Source of the DNA: Amarobacter sp035326025
GTDB lineage: Bacteria > Chloroflexota > Dehalococcoidia > Tepidiformales > Tepidiformaceae
Direction: 5' to 3'
Length of the DNA stretch: 31,358 nucleotides
Assembly: GCA_035326025.1 (NCBI GenBank)
Contig: DAOKYT010000027.1
Span: forward strand, 1 to 31,358
The notes beneath the pieces were generated by a model. That model was not told the origin of the DNA. It searched no databases and worked only from the letters and a program-made list of their open reading frames with translations. Shown piece by piece: positions 31,144-31,358 of the stretch; within the stretch, counting starts at the first letter, position 1, and each line of letters opens with the position of its first letter. The position numbers and the translations under genes were made by a program.

Positions 31144-31315
31144 GGGGAGGACCTGACGCTCGGCGGCGGACTTCCGCCCCGGCGATGGTCTCCCGACGCT
31201 GGCGCACCTTAACCGAAATGGACTTGATTCGGGCGCCGGAATGTGATTACCCTGCCCCTGCTCCTCGGCGGGAAGGCGTCTGGCGCCCGGTCCGGGGGGG
31301 GGGCGGAGGTTGAGC
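31144..31315 (+). other. Intergenic end region with G10 run and possible promoter
   Basis: After the S9 peptidase stop no clear terminator is seen. TTGATT (31224-31229) followed by ATTACC (31246-31251) at 16 bases may be a promoter for the gene that begins at the window edge. A run of ten G (31294-31303) lies just before the likely ribosome site. Confidence 0.35.
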
Positions 31316-31358
31316 GTGTTCGGATCGGTGATTGAACCTGCGGATCTGTGGCGGCAGA
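31316..31358 (+). CDS. Possible start of a new gene, cut by the window edge
   Basis: GTG 31316 follows GGAGG with 6 bases between and opens a frame to the window end reading MFGSVIEPADLWRQ. The VIEPADLW string is reminiscent of the N-terminal 'HVIEPPDLW' of amidohydrolase-2 proteins, but 14 residues are too few for a call. An in-frame TTG two codons earlier is an alternative start. Confidence 0.3.
   Translation, partial: MFGSVIEPADLWRQ

Noticed and set aside
31294..31303. Run of ten G as a second phase-variation tract
   Set aside because: It lies upstream of a barely visible gene start without clear promoter hexamers around it, and could be a sequencing or assembly error; too little context to claim.

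Overview
The window is GC-rich (roughly two thirds G+C by eye) and densely coded, mostly on the minus strand, with many 1-4 base stop/start overlaps. A long Thr-Pro repeat linker in a surface protein, a DUF4332 gene, a DUF3090 gene and an FGLLP-like membrane protein together suggest Chloroflexota, perhaps a Dehalococcoidia/Tepidiforma-like lineage. That is inference from gene types; no rRNA is present to confirm it.

Layout. 1-1007: no intact gene. 1008-3323 (-): polytopic membrane protein with a Thr-Pro extracellular linker. 3482-3766 (+): small PRC-barrel-like protein. 3801-4800: decayed DNA holding a frameshifted IS256-type transposase relic and a truncated ORF behind a good ribosome site. 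4771-8120 (-): nuoI, nuoG and a DUF4332 gene behind a promoter that overlaps a Rex-like box. 8292-10961 (-): xseA, xseB, a formyltransferase-like gene and a zinc-ribbon gene. 11072 (+): beta-carbonic anhydrase. 11601-13744 (-): aroQ, an M24 Xaa-Pro peptidase and efp. 13830-14469 (+): vapBC toxin-antitoxin. 14486-15469 (-): tyrosine recombinase. 15585-17041 (-): two membrane-anchored proteins of unknown function. 17093-24522 (-): glmU, corC-like, dprA, topA and proline iminopeptidase. 25167-25243 (+): tRNA-Glu. 25907-26419 (-): DUF3090, divergent from a WYL regulator (+) that is followed by a prolidase-like M24 peptidase and a DPP4-type S9 peptidase. The last bases may begin another gene.

Themes. 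(1) NADH-dehydrogenase-type iron-sulfur proteins lie behind a promoter overlapped by a Rex-like operator, which suggests control by the NADH/NAD+ ratio. (2) Four separate proline-specific peptidases occur in 19 kb, two of them overlapping and just downstream of a WYL regulator. (3) DNA topology, uptake and repair genes (topA, dprA, xseAB, xer) are common. (4) Several genes have a -10-like hexamer 6-8 bases before ATG and no Shine-Dalgarno sequence, which points to leaderless mRNAs. One of these has a run of eight C in the spacer of an otherwise near-consensus promoter and could be phase variable.
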